A stretch of DNA of 64,000 nucleotides from JABDMH01 sp965223165 (lineage in GTDB: Bacteria > Bacteroidota > Bacteroidia > Chitinophagales > Saprospiraceae): positions 1,054,001 to 1,118,000 of the forward strand of contig CBDCVQ010000020.1 of the NCBI GenBank assembly GCA_965223165.1. Direction: 5' to 3'. The notes beneath the pieces were generated by a model, which saw only the letters and a list, made by a program, of their open reading frames with translations, ran no database searches and was not told the origin of the DNA. This document shows positions 54,289 to 63,916 of this stretch, in pieces. Within the stretch, counting starts at the first letter, position 1. Each line of letters starts with the position of its first letter. A program made the translations under genes and the position numbers.

Positions 54289-56676
54289 ATGAATAAAGCG
54301 ATCCTAACTCAACTCATTGCTTTGGCTGCCCTTTGCTCCTATGCGCAAGACGTCGATGTGTCGACCATGCAGCATTATCCCGGCTTCATGGACTTTTATT
54401 GGGACGACAGTCAGGGTAAGATCTATTTGGAGGTCAAGGACTTTGACCAGGAGCTCCTTTATAATACTGGCCTTTCGGCCGGAGTGGGGTCCAACGATTT
54501 GGGATTGGATCGGGGCCAGCTGGGCGGTGCACACGTGGTGACCTTTCACCGAGTGGGTGACAAAGTTCTGCTCATCGAGAAGAATCTGAGGTTTCGGGCC
54601 AACAGCGACAATGCTTTGGAGCGCAGAGCCGTGGAGGAAGCTTTTGCCCAATCCGTACTATGGGGATTCACGGTCGCTGACCGTTCCGACCAGGGGGTAC
54701 TCGTAGATGCTACCGCCTTCTTGCTACGAGATGTGCACGGCGCAGCTAAGCGATTGGCCGCCAGTAAGCAGGGATCCTATCAGGTGGATGCCAGTCGATC
54801 GGCCATCCACTTGCCCCGGACCAAAAACTTTCCAAAAAACACAGAGTTTGACGCCCTGATCACCCTCACCGGCGAGGCCAAAGGGGCGCATATCCAGTCG
54901 GTGACTCCCAGCCCCGATGCTGTCACGGTGCGTATGCATCATTCCTTTATCGAGCTGCCGGATGACCAGTACGAACCCCGGCTTTCCGATCCGCGCTCCG
55001 GATACGGCACGTTGAGCTACTACGACTACGCGACACCGATCAATGCACCCATCGTCAAACGCTTCATCCGCCGACATCGGCTCGAAAAGCGTGATCCGAC
55101 GGCAGCCGTCAGTGAGGCCCTAGAGCCCATCGTCTACTACATGGATTCCGGCGCCCCGGAACCGGTCAAATCCGCCCTGATCGACGGAGCTAGCTGGTGG
55201 AACCAAGCCTTTGAAGCCGCCGGCTATAAGGACGCCTTTCGGGTGGAGGTGCTCCCGGCAGATGCTGACCCCATGGATGTCCGATACAATGTGATACAGT
55301 GGGTACATCGGTCGACGCGCGGATGGTCCTATGGTAGCTCGGTGACGGACCCGCGCACTGGGGAGATCATCAAGGGTCATGTATCGCTGGGCTCTCTGAG
55401 GGTGCGACAGGATTTTATGATCGCACAGGGCCTGGCCAGGGCCTATCCGGACGATCAGGATGATCCGCGACCCTTGCTCGATCTGGCCTTGGCCCGGCTG
55501 CGCCAATTGTCCGCCCATGAAGTGGGACATACCCTCGGACTCATGCACAACTTTGCGGCGTCTACCAATGATCGCAGCTCGGTGATGGACTACCCACATC
55601 CCTGGGTGATGTACGATGGGGATCAGCCTGACTTTAGTGATGCCTATGACGTGGGCATCGGAGATTGGGACAAGCGGGCGATCCTCTACGGCTACCAGGA
55701 CTTTGCTCCCGGCGTGGACGAAGCAAAGGCGCTCCAAGACATCTTGCTGGAAAACAATGCGCTCGGGCTCAGATACATATCAGATCAGGATGCCAGACCC
55801 AGCCACGGTGCTCACCCTCATGCCCATCTGTGGGACAATGGTGCCTCGATCGTGACGGAGTTGGAGCGTATGATCGACGTGCGGCAGAAAGCCTTGGATC
55901 GATTTGGATTGGACAACATTCCTGCCGGCACGCCGACGGGGCATCTGGAGAATGTGCTGGTACCCTTGTACCTAGGTCATCGCTACCAGACCGAGGCGGT
56001 GACCAAGCTGATCGGTGGCCTCGAATATCGTTACGCCGTCAAGGGAGAAGGCGACGTCACCACCAAGATGGTCGAGCCGGCCGTACAAGCGCGTGCCCTG
56101 GACGTCCTGCTGACCACCCTGCATCCGGACTTTCTCACGTTGCCGCCACATATCATCGAACTCATTCCACCCCGACCGGCCGGCTACCAGCGTGACCGGG
56201 AGCTGTTTAAGACCCGCACCGGTCTGACTTTTGATCCGATGGGTGCGGCTGAAGCGGCTGCCAGCTACACCCTAGACTTCCTACTGCACCCACAGCGCAT
56301 GAGTCGGCTGATCGAGCATCACAGCCGGGACAGCAGGCAGCCCTCTATGACAGCGGTGCTGGAGCGTATCTCGGATGCCGTCTTTGCCCAGGAACAACGG
56401 GAAGGCTTAAAGGGGGCAATTGGCGATGTCGTGCTCTCCCTGTTTGTCGAGAAACTTATAGAACTGGCCGTCGATCAAACCTGCCATCATCAGGTGAGAG
56501 GTGCCGCCCTGCAGGGGCTGGAACGGGTACAAGCTACATCGCCCTCGTCCCCAAGTAGGTATGCTATTCATCGGCGCGTGGATCGCTTCATGGCGGCACC
56601 GGAGGAGTATCGACCGCAGCCTAAGATATCCTTGCCCGATGGATCGCCCATCGGCTGCGGGGGTCATTTTGACTAG
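54289..56676 (+). CDS. Zinc metalloprotease of the metzincin type (DUF5117/DUF4953 family)
   Basis: 795 residues from the ATG at 54289; a TTG at 54268 was rejected because the signal peptide starts at the ATG. The signal peptide ends in SYAQ. The zinc site HEVGHTLGLMH (His410, Glu411, His414, His420) is a full HExxHxxGxxH motif, and SSVMDYPHPW contains the Met-turn. The N-terminal region (GFMDFYWDDSQGKIYLEV, YNTGLSAGVGSNDLGLDRGQ) matches the DUF5117 part. These proteins are exported peptidases of Bacteroidota, and the substrate is unknown. Confidence 0.93.
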   Translation: MNKAILTQLIALAALCSYAQDVDVSTMQHYPGFMDFYWDDSQGKIYLEVKDFDQELLYNTGLSAGVGSNDLGLDRGQLGGAHVVTFHRVGDKVLLIEKNLRFRANSDNALERRAVEEAFAQSVLWGFTVADRSDQGVLVDATAFLLRDVHGAAKRLAASKQGSYQVDASRSAIHLPRTKNFPKNTEFDALITLTGEAKGAHIQSVTPSPDAVTVRMHHSFIELPDDQYEPRLSDPRSGYGTLSYYDYATPINAPIVKRFIRRHRLEKRDPTAAVSEALEPIVYYMDSGAPEPVKSALIDGASWWNQAFEAAGYKDAFRVEVLPADADPMDVRYNVIQWVHRSTRGWSYGSSVTDPRTGEIIKGHVSLGSLRVRQDFMIAQGLARAYPDDQDDPRPLLDLALARLRQLSAHEVGHTLGLMHNFAASTNDRSSVMDYPHPWVMYDGDQPDFSDAYDVGIGDWDKRAILYGYQDFAPGVDEAKALQDILLENNALGLRYISDQDARPSHGAHPHAHLWDNGASIVTELERMIDVRQKALDRFGLDNIPAGTPTGHLENVLVPLYLGHRYQTEAVTKLIGGLEYRYAVKGEGDVTTKMVEPAVQARALDVLLTTLHPDFLTLPPHIIELIPPRPAGYQRDRELFKTRTGLTFDPMGAAEAAASYTLDFLLHPQRMSRLIEHHSRDSRQPSMTAVLERISDAVFAQEQREGLKGAIGDVVLSLFVEKLIELAVDQTCHHQVRGAALQGLERVQATSPSSPSRYAIHRRVDRFMAAPEEYRPQPKISLPDGSPIGCGGHFD

Positions 56677-56744
56677 CCCGCTGAATTTACTGAATGCGTT
56701 GAAATGGGGATGTCATCATTTGTGGGGACACTGACAGCGTACCC

Positions 56745-57164
56745 CTATAGAAATCGCTCAGCAAGCGCAGGGGTTGGCACCATACAGCTGTCTCGCTGGC
56801 CAAACCACCGGTACCGGCGGGCCGCGACCAGCTCATAGATAGAATCTCGCAGCACGCGGGGCAACACCTTCAGATGACGCAAGGGTCGGTAAGGAAAGCG
56901 GAGATGTCCGGCAATCTCCAGTGCTGCACTGGATTTTGTCAGAATTTGGCCCTTGCGCCATAGAATAAGTGAATCCAAGTCCTCCTGCTGCGCAGACTTG
57001 GCGAGATCCTGGGCATAGTGTCCCAACTCGGACTGCAGCGGTGCAAAATGCAACTCGGCATGTCGTTCGTGACGGATCACAAACTGCACAAAGGAATTGC
57101 AGAGATTGCATGTGCCATCAAAAAATACCACGGTCTTGTTTGAGATAACTTCCTCAGGACCCAT
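56745..57164 (-). CDS. DCC-family thiol-disulfide oxidoreductase (DUF393)
   Basis: 139 residues. VVFFDGTCNLCNSFVQFVIR holds the DxxCxxC motif that names the family. FAPLQSELG and RFPYRPLRHLKVLPRVLRD are also typical. There is no signal peptide. Its start lies 3 bases after the radA stop on the same strand, so the two are probably co-transcribed. A redox role is inferred from the family. Confidence 0.93.
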   Translation of the reverse strand: MGPEEVISNKTVVFFDGTCNLCNSFVQFVIRHERHAELHFAPLQSELGHYAQDLAKSAQQEDLDSLILWRKGQILTKSSAALEIAGHLRFPYRPLRHLKVLPRVLRDSIYELVAARRYRWFGQRDSCMVPTPALAERFL

Positions 57165-57167
57165 CCC

Positions 57168-58550
57168 TTACGAAACAAACACGTGATCGTATAGTTCGGA
57201 TAGATCCCGCACGTAGCACACGGTTATTTTGTCGTATTTGCTGTCGATATGTTTGGCATGTAGCGTGGACACGTAGATCTTGCGAAATCCCATGCGCTCT
57301 GCCTCGAGGATGCGTTGGTCCAGTCTATTGACAGATCTGATCTCGCCAGACAAGGCTACTTCACCGGCAAAACACGCGTCCGCGGGGACAGTCAGCTCCT
57401 CCAGCGAGGAAATCAGGACGATCACCACCGCTAGATCCAGTGCCGTGTCCACGACCTTGAGCCCTCCGGCCAGATTGAGAAACACATCCGACTGGCCGAA
57501 GAACAAGCCACATCTTTTTTCTAACACTGCCAACAACATGTGCAGTCGACGCAGATCAAAGCCGGTCGTAGACCGTTGCGGCGTGCCGTACACAGCATTG
57601 CTCACCAAGGCCTGCGTCTCGATGAGCAATGGCCTTCTGCCTTGCAACGTGGCACCCACGGCGCTGCCCGCCGCATCTGTTGACTCGTGCGTGATCAGCA
57701 CTTGTGAAGGATTTGACACGACCGAGAGGCCCGTGGGCAGCATCTCGTATATGCCGAGTTCGTCGGTGGAGCCAAAGCGGTTTTTCTGCGTGCGCAGCAA
57801 CCGAAAGACAAAGTGGCCGTCACCCTCGAATTGCAAAACGGTATCGACGATATGCTCGAGCACCTTGGGTCCCGCGATGGTACCTTCCTTTGTGATGTGA
57901 CCAATGATGATCACGGGGATCCTGGTCTCTTTGGCCAGTCTCTGTAGGACGGTGGTGCAGTCCCGCACCTGGCTGACCGTGCCGGGAGCCGACTCCAACA
58001 TCGACGTGAAGATGGTCTGTATCGAATCGACGATAATCAGGGACGGTCGGACTTCCGCGACTTGGGCCACTACGCGCTCCACATTTGTTTCCGCCATGAC
58101 GTAGCAGTTGTCTTGACTGCCGCCAAGGCGATTGGCCCTGAGCTTCAATTGCTCTCCACTCTCCTCGCCGGACACATAGAGGCAGATGCCTCGCCAAGCC
58201 AGCGCAACCTGCAAGAGAAGCGTAGATTTTCCAATACCCGGATGGCCGCCCACCAGGGTGATGGAGCCCGGCACAATACCTCCACCCAGCACTCGATCCA
58301 GCTCCGAATCGCCTGTCGACAGGCGCTCCACCGCCAACTGCTCAATCTCAGACATCGGGATCGGCCTCGCTTCATCCACTGCCTTTTGTTTTCCGACAGG
58401 CCAACTACGTACGGCCGCATGCTTTGACTTTGACGCTACAACCTCCTCCTGGTAGGTATTCCACGATTCACAGGACGGACATTTGCCGATCCACTTGGGT
58501 GAGGAGGCTCCGCACTCGTTGCATACGTATTGTGTTTTGATCTTTTTCAA
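57168..58550 (-). CDS. radA: DNA repair protein RadA (Sms)
   Basis: 460 residues with a TTG start. A zinc finger CNECGASSPKWIGKCPSC (residues 10-27), RecA-like core with Walker A GGHPGIGKST (101-110), the RadA-specific KNRFGSTDELGIYEM, and a Lon-like C-terminal domain (SDVFLNLAGGLKV, CFAGEVALSGEIRSV). RadA is a hexameric helicase that extends D-loop branches in homologous recombination. The length and domain order are normal. Confidence 0.96.
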   Translation of the reverse strand: MKKIKTQYVCNECGASSPKWIGKCPSCESWNTYQEEVVASKSKHAAVRSWPVGKQKAVDEARPIPMSEIEQLAVERLSTGDSELDRVLGGGIVPGSITLVGGHPGIGKSTLLLQVALAWRGICLYVSGEESGEQLKLRANRLGGSQDNCYVMAETNVERVVAQVAEVRPSLIIVDSIQTIFTSMLESAPGTVSQVRDCTTVLQRLAKETRIPVIIIGHITKEGTIAGPKVLEHIVDTVLQFEGDGHFVFRLLRTQKNRFGSTDELGIYEMLPTGLSVVSNPSQVLITHESTDAAGSAVGATLQGRRPLLIETQALVSNAVYGTPQRSTTGFDLRRLHMLLAVLEKRCGLFFGQSDVFLNLAGGLKVVDTALDLAVVIVLISSLEELTVPADACFAGEVALSGEIRSVNRLDQRILEAERMGFRKIYVSTLHAKHIDSKYDKITVCYVRDLSELYDHVFVS

Positions 58551-58749
58551 TATATTTACGACGTGTTCTATGGTTTGGCAAGAGAGCCAGACCGGCTTAA
58601 ACTAAAATTTGGCGGACACGCTACATCCACATTCGATCAAAAACCATCATCCAATAAGTTATAAATCAATAACTTATGTCATCCGGAGAATTTTTTTGGT
58701 TTTTTTTGCTTCTTTTTTGTGGTATGTCAGAAGTGGCCGCGTCATATAG

Positions 58750-58890
58750 ATGAATGTAGTTACACGGGAATTCAAAGGAAGTCCCAATTGTAAATATAGA
58801 TATCTACAAGGAGTATAAATGTAGATTGTTTTCATTTGGTTTTTTGGGGTTATACAGGGTGCCGACGCAAGTTGGTGCCCTGTTTTTTTT
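58750..58890 (+). ncRNA. Candidate small RNA upstream of scpB
   Basis: No coding frame is seen, but ATCTACA (58802-58808) and TGTAGAT (58820-58826) form a hairpin and a strong terminator ends the segment at 58890. The 5' end is not defined. The gap 58551-59163 has no other recognised content. An alternative is that this is only the trailer of an unseen transcript. Confidence 0.3.
58854..58890 (+). terminator. Intrinsic terminator on the plus strand
   Basis: ACAGGGTGCC, a 10-base loop, and GGTGCCCTGT form a 10-bp stem with two G-T pairs, followed by a run of T to 58890. There is no annotated plus-strand gene just upstream: radA is on the other strand and starts at 58550. So the hairpin should end a short, unannotated transcript. 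Confidence 0.75.
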
Positions 58891-59163
58891 GTGCTCTAGT
58901 TACCCGGAAATGTTGGTCCACGCCTCCCTACCATCTGCCCAACAACCTTCCTCGTAATTGTAGTATAATAACTACTTCTTTGTAGTAGTAGGAGTCTTGG
59001 ATTGGTCCAACGCGTCGTCCAGGACCAAGGGACACATGCTCAAGGTCTCAGAGCTAAAGCCGGACCGCGGGAATCCGAGCCAATTCACGCAGTACATTGA
59101 AGTCGATACCCAGTCATAAACAGCGGCGGCACCAAATAGTATTGGTACTTTTGAAGCAAAAAG

Positions 59164-59760
59164 GTGGATTTACTCACATTACATATTGAGAGCCTGATCT
59201 TCGCCGCCGAGCAGCCCGTAAAAGTGAGCGAGATCAAAGAATGTCTGGAAGGCGTACTGGAGACGGAGATCCAAGAGTCGGATATCACACAAGCCTTGGA
59301 GCACCTGCGAGCGAAGTACGAAAGCGAGCAATTTGCTTTTGGACTCAATCAAATCAACGAGGGCTATACTTTTCTCACCAAAGGAGCCTTCCACAATGTC
59401 GTAGGCCACTATCTCAAACTGCATACCCGCAAAATGCTTTCAAAGGCCGCCTTGGAGACCCTGGCCATCGTGGCTTACCGGCAGCCAGCCACCAAGGTCG
59501 ACATCGAGAGCATCCGAGGGGTAAATTGCGACTATACGATCCAAAAACTTTTGGACAAAGAACTCGTTGTTATACTGGGTCGAAGTGATGGTCCCGGTAG
59601 GCCCCTACTCTATGGCACAAGCGAAAGATTTATGGACTACTTTGGCCTGAAAAGCATTGAGGATCTGCCCAAGTTAAAGGACTTTCAGCAGCCCGAGAGC
59701 GAAATAGGTGATTCCAGCTCGATCGTCGAGGAAGCCATCAAGTCAACCAGTCAAAATTGA
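59164..59760 (+). CDS. scpB: Segregation and condensation protein B
   Basis: 198 residues with a GTG start. HIESLIFAAEQPVKVSEIKE is the standard opening, followed by two winged-helix domains and SKAALETLAIVAYRQPATKVDIESIRGVNCD, the most conserved part of ScpB. VVILGRSDGPGRPLLYGTS also fits. ScpB joins ScpA and Smc to form bacterial condensin. No scpA or smc gene is in view. DUF2480 follows after 6 bases. Confidence 0.95.
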   Translation: MDLLTLHIESLIFAAEQPVKVSEIKECLEGVLETEIQESDITQALEHLRAKYESEQFAFGLNQINEGYTFLTKGAFHNVVGHYLKLHTRKMLSKAALETLAIVAYRQPATKVDIESIRGVNCDYTIQKLLDKELVVILGRSDGPGRPLLYGTSERFMDYFGLKSIEDLPKLKDFQQPESEIGDSSSIVEEAIKSTSQN

Positions 59761-59766
59761 CGTTAA

Positions 59767-60300
59767 ATGAAAGTCGAGGACAAGCCACTAGTCAATCGCG
59801 TAGCCAATAGCTCACTGATTACCATCAATCTGGAGGACTGGTATCCCTCCAGGGAGATCAAAAGCTTCGATCTCAAGGAGCACCTCTTTCATGGTTTGAT
59901 CCTTAAGGAAAAAGACTTTCGGGCAGCGCTGAAGGCGCACGACTGGTCACAGTATGACGACGGCCTGCTGGCTGTGTACTGCAGCACCGATGCCATCGTG
60001 CCTGTCTGGGCCTACATGTTAGTAGCGGCCTATGCCCAACCTCATGCCCACCACGTCCACCTCGGCACACCAGAAGACTTAGTTGCCAGTCATTATCGCA
60101 CCACCTTGGCTACCCTGGATGTTGCCCAATACGAGGGGCAGCGCATTGTGATTAAAGGATGCAGCAACAAACCCGTACCTCCCTCCGCTTATCTGGAGCT
60201 CACTCGACGCTTGCGACCTCATGCACAGAGCGTCATGTACGGTGAGCCCTGTTCCACCGTTCCCATCTTCAAAATTCCCAGAAAAATTCAAAAGAAATAG
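59767..60300 (+). CDS. DUF2480 family protein
   Basis: 177 residues. LVNRVANSSLITINLEDWYP, then FDLKEHLFHGLILKEKDFR and IVPVWAYMLVAAYAQPHA, are the family's signature. DUF2480 is a Bacteroidota protein family whose function is unknown. The ending with a Cys-containing EPCSTVPIFKIPRK is also typical. It lies 6 bases after scpB and should be co-transcribed. Confidence 0.94.
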   Translation: MKVEDKPLVNRVANSSLITINLEDWYPSREIKSFDLKEHLFHGLILKEKDFRAALKAHDWSQYDDGLLAVYCSTDAIVPVWAYMLVAAYAQPHAHHVHLGTPEDLVASHYRTTLATLDVAQYEGQRIVIKGCSNKPVPPSAYLELTRRLRPHAQSVMYGEPCSTVPIFKIPRKIQKK

Positions 60301-60357
60301 TAAATTAGATTATTAATATTACGTATATTTCTAATATATATAGAACTGTTTAATAAT

Positions 60358-61284
60358 ATGATACGGAGCCATGTGTTGACATCCGTGGGTGTGGTTTTGA
60401 CGTCCATCTTTTTGTTTTACGCTTCTTCAGACAGCGACCAGTCTGTAGCAGAGGCCACTCCCATGCTGGAGGAAGGGGTTGATCGTCTGCCACAAGTGAT
60501 CAAATCAGTGAGCCTTGACAAGGTCTATGCCATCGCGGATGAGCCCCTGCCCATGGATAATTTTGATGCCTTGGAGCGGCTGGAGCGAGAGTTGTTGGTC
60601 AACTCGTACTGGCATTCAAGCACGTTGCTCAATATCAAGCACTCCTACCGGTACTTTCCGATCATCGAGCCCATCCTCGCCGAAGAGGGCGTGCCCGACG
60701 ATTTTAAATATGTGGCCGTGATCGAGAGCAATCTTCGCAATGCCACCTCACCGGCGGGTGCCAAGGGGCTTTGGCAGTTCATGTCGGCCGTGGCCAAGGA
60801 CTACGGCTTGGAGATCCGCACGGAAGTGGACGAACGCTACCACCTGGAAAAATCTACCCGCGCCGCCTGCAAACACATCAAGCACTATCGCAAGCGCTTT
60901 GGTAATTGGACCAACGCCATGGGTGCTTATAACATGGGGGAGACCCGCTTTGCCCGCGAACGTAGCCGCCAGGGCATGGACTCATACTACGATATGAACT
61001 TTGGCGCTGAAACCAGCCGCTATCTCTTCCGGGTGTTGGCCGTCAAGGAGATCATGGAAAATCCTCAGGACTACGGCTTCTACGCCCAGCCCGAGGGTGA
61101 CCTATACAAGCCGCTGAAAGATTGCCAGATCGTCACCGTCGATCAGTCCATCGCTAGCCTCGGCGAGTTTGCCAAGGAGCACGGCACTAGTTATCGCATG
61201 CTGAAGGTGTACAATCCCTGGTTGATCTCCAGCAAACTGACGGTACCGGCTGGCAAGACTTACGAGATCAAGATTCCAAGCTAG
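60358..61284 (+). CDS. Lytic transglycosylase (MltD-like, SLT domain)
   Basis: 308 residues with an N-terminal signal or membrane anchor (about 5-23). The SLT core is EEGVPDDFKYVAVIESNLRN with catalytic Glu123, then SPAGAKGLWQFM and AMGAYNMGETR. The C-terminus (LGEFAKEHGTSYRMLKVYNP, TVPAGKTYEIKIP) looks like one LysM-type peptidoglycan-binding repeat. The enzyme cuts the glycan strands of peptidoglycan. The 57-base gap before it is very AT-rich and contains ATTAGA/TCTAAT, probably its promoter. Confidence 0.93.
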   Translation: MIRSHVLTSVGVVLTSIFLFYASSDSDQSVAEATPMLEEGVDRLPQVIKSVSLDKVYAIADEPLPMDNFDALERLERELLVNSYWHSSTLLNIKHSYRYFPIIEPILAEEGVPDDFKYVAVIESNLRNATSPAGAKGLWQFMSAVAKDYGLEIRTEVDERYHLEKSTRAACKHIKHYRKRFGNWTNAMGAYNMGETRFARERSRQGMDSYYDMNFGAETSRYLFRVLAVKEIMENPQDYGFYAQPEGDLYKPLKDCQIVTVDQSIASLGEFAKEHGTSYRMLKVYNPWLISSKLTVPAGKTYEIKIPS

Positions 61285-61357
61285 ACGACGCGCTATCGGA
61301 TATAGCGCTGCCACAGTTTCTATCTTAGGCAGCAGCATGCCGGATTAAAGGGACTCC

Positions 61358-63916
61358 CTATTTCTGCATGATGACACCGACCCCTTCCCCATTCGATGCT
61401 CGGAAGGCGTCCAACCCACAACTGAGAAAGGCCGCGTACTCTTCCACATCCGGGGTGTAGCCGATGGGCGGATTGAGCAATTGGCCATCCGGAGATAGCA
61501 ATGCGTAATACGGCTGGGAGTTATTGTTGAAATATTCAGTTTGAAAGTGCTCCCACTTATTGCCGATGGTGCGCAGCTTTCGGGTACCACCAGACCTTTT
61601 TTCGACGACACTCTGCTCCTCGGCCGGCAATTCTACCTTCTCATCGACATACAGTGAGATCAGCACATAGTCCTCCCTTAGCATGTCAATGACCTGCCGC
61701 TTCGGCCATACGTGTTCCTCCATTTTTCGGCAATTGACGCAGGCGTGGCCGGTAAAGTCCAGCATGACCGGCTTGTCCACTTTCTTGGCATAGGCCAGTC
61801 CCTTTTCCAGGTCCTTGAAGCAATCCAGATCGTTGGGACACTGATTGGGGTACATCCAGCTGTACCCCACCGGCGGAGCCAAACCGCTCAGGAGGGTCAG
61901 AGAAGTAAACGTATTGGTATTCTTATCTACTCTGAATCCACTGGCCAGGTAGACGGCAAAAGCCAGGGCTAATACACCTAGACTGATCCGGCTAAAAGAG
62001 AGCTTCCTCAGTGGGCTATCATGCGGAAACTTGATCCGCCCAAAGAGATACAGGGCAAGGCCGATAAAAATAATCCCCTCGATGATCAGAAAGGGTTCAA
62101 TCTTGAGCAACCCCCAGCGCTTGACCAGATCGGCTGCCGACAAAAATTTGAAGGCAAGGGCTAGCTCCAGGAAGCCCAAAACCACCTTGACCGTGTTTAG
62201 CCAGCTGCCTGACTTGGGCAAGGAGCCCAGCCACCCGGGGAAAGCAGCAAACAAGGCAAAGGGCAAGGCCAGCGCAAAGCCAAATCCCGACATACCTGCT
62301 GTCAACTGCATCGCACCCCCGTCTGAAGTGAGGGAGCCTGCCAGCAGAGACCCCAGAATCGGCCCCGTGCAGGAAAATGACACCAAGGCCAACGTCAAGG
62401 CCATAAAAAATACGCCGATGGTTCCACCAATCCCTTCCGCATTACTCACTCGATTGGTCCAACTGGCCGGAATGGTCAGCTCGTAGTAGCCAAAAAAGGA
62501 AAAAGCAAAAAAGACGAAAACCACAAAGAAGAATATGTTTAGCCCCGCATTGGTCGATATTTCATTTAGTATCCCTGGATTCACCGAATCCAGCAAGTGA
62601 AACGGGAGACTCAGTACGACGTATACCATCAGAATAAAAAAGCCATACAAGGCTGCCCTGCGCAGGCCCTTCTTCTTGTCCTCGCTCCCTTTGGTGAAGA
62701 AGCTCACGGTGAGCGGAATCATGGGAAAGACACAGGGAGTAATGATGGCCAGCAGGCCTCCAATCAGGCCAAGAATGAAGATGTTGAGTAGACTCTTGGA
62801 CTTGAGATCTGCTCCATGCACCTCCTCGCATTGGCCGAGCGGTTCGTCCAGATTGATCTCATTGATGCCATAGTACCCCCCCTCAGTGGCGGCCATATCA
62901 GCCGGCCCATAGAGGTCTACATCCAATGCCACGGTCTCCGCAGACGGGTCTATTTCAAAAGTGACGGGTGGAGGTGTCACGCACTTCTCATCGTTGCAGG
63001 TCATATAGGTGATTTCGCCCTGCACCAAGTCGTCGTTCTCCAGTGTCAGCGTGTAGGTAGCTTCCTTCTTAATCTTCTTGATCACCAAGCCATCAAAAAA
63101 CTCATCGGGCTCCTCGATGGCGTAGCTGGACGCCTCCTCCAGCATTACCCGTTCTGCGGCGAGGTAAAACTCAGTGGGGATCGGTCCCTCATCGCTGATG
63201 TCCTGACTGTAGATATGCCAGCCTGCGTCGATATGGGCGGTAAATACTACTTGGCCATCGGCATAGGTGGCCGACCACTGTACCGGCTCCAGCAGACCAT
63301 CATCTGTCAAGAGCGGTGTATCGCCCAAATCTATGTCCGTGATCCCTGCGAAGCCTCCGGCATCACTGTCCGTACTTCCGTCGGTAGCCAAGTCTTCCAC
63401 TTGGTCAGTGGGGAGAGAACTGGCGCCATGCGATCCGTCGTCATCCGCACTGGCCTGCAAGAGCACGCTAAACTCTACATCCTTGGGAGGGAGGCAGCGC
63501 TCGTCATCGCAGGTCATGAAGTTGAGATACCCGGAGATTTCGCCTGACTTGAGCAAGCGCACAGGCTGCTCGATGCGAAACTCATCCAGATACTTGACGA
63601 CATTCATCTCAAAGATGGCATCAAACCCTTCCTTGCGATGACCTGATTCTTTAGCATCGCCCTTTAACTCGAAGTGATCCCCTGCGTCAAAATTGAGGGT
63701 GGTGGCTACCGGACCCTCATCACTCTCCAGGTATTGTGAGTATACCGCCCATCCGGGTTCGATTTCCGCTTCGAAGATGATGAGATAATCGTCATCGGCC
63801 ACATGCTCGAAAGAGGTCTGCCATTTGACCGGATCAAAAATCTGAGCACCTAGTGGAATGACCATCAGCAGAAGCAGGGCACTAATCAGAGACTTTACCG
63901 TCATGTACTTATTCAT
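61358..63916 (-). CDS. DsbD-like thiol:disulfide interchange protein (CcdA-type membrane domain with thioredoxin)
   Basis: 852 residues with a signal peptide ending in PLGAQ. Two DsbD-alpha-like periplasmic domains follow (about 25-150 and 205-330), each with a CDDERC or CNDEKC motif; the known one accepts electrons. The membrane part (about 385-690) has eight or so helices, with GLLAIITPCVFPMIPLTVSF and LVSFSCTGPILGSLLAG holding the two membrane Cys. The C-terminal thioredoxin domain has CVNC at about residue 725. DsbD passes electrons from cytoplasmic thioredoxin to periplasmic thiol proteins. Two alpha-type domains in tandem are seen in Bacteroidota members. Confidence 0.94.
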   Translation of the reverse strand: MNKYMTVKSLISALLLLMVIPLGAQIFDPVKWQTSFEHVADDDYLIIFEAEIEPGWAVYSQYLESDEGPVATTLNFDAGDHFELKGDAKESGHRKEGFDAIFEMNVVKYLDEFRIEQPVRLLKSGEISGYLNFMTCDDERCLPPKDVEFSVLLQASADDDGSHGASSLPTDQVEDLATDGSTDSDAGGFAGITDIDLGDTPLLTDDGLLEPVQWSATYADGQVVFTAHIDAGWHIYSQDISDEGPIPTEFYLAAERVMLEEASSYAIEEPDEFFDGLVIKKIKKEATYTLTLENDDLVQGEITYMTCNDEKCVTPPPVTFEIDPSAETVALDVDLYGPADMAATEGGYYGINEINLDEPLGQCEEVHGADLKSKSLLNIFILGLIGGLLAIITPCVFPMIPLTVSFFTKGSEDKKKGLRRAALYGFFILMVYVVLSLPFHLLDSVNPGILNEISTNAGLNIFFFVVFVFFAFSFFGYYELTIPASWTNRVSNAEGIGGTIGVFFMALTLALVSFSCTGPILGSLLAGSLTSDGGAMQLTAGMSGFGFALALPFALFAAFPGWLGSLPKSGSWLNTVKVVLGFLELALAFKFLSAADLVKRWGLLKIEPFLIIEGIIFIGLALYLFGRIKFPHDSPLRKLSFSRISLGVLALAFAVYLASGFRVDKNTNTFTSLTLLSGLAPPVGYSWMYPNQCPNDLDCFKDLEKGLAYAKKVDKPVMLDFTGHACVNCRKMEEHVWPKRQVIDMLREDYVLISLYVDEKVELPAEEQSVVEKRSGGTRKLRTIGNKWEHFQTEYFNNNSQPYYALLSPDGQLLNPPIGYTPDVEEYAAFLSCGLDAFRASNGEGVGVIMQK

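Noticed and set aside
62816..63547. Open frame of 243 codons on the plus strand
   Set aside because: It is antisense to the periplasmic domains of the DsbD-like protein and has no recognisable features.
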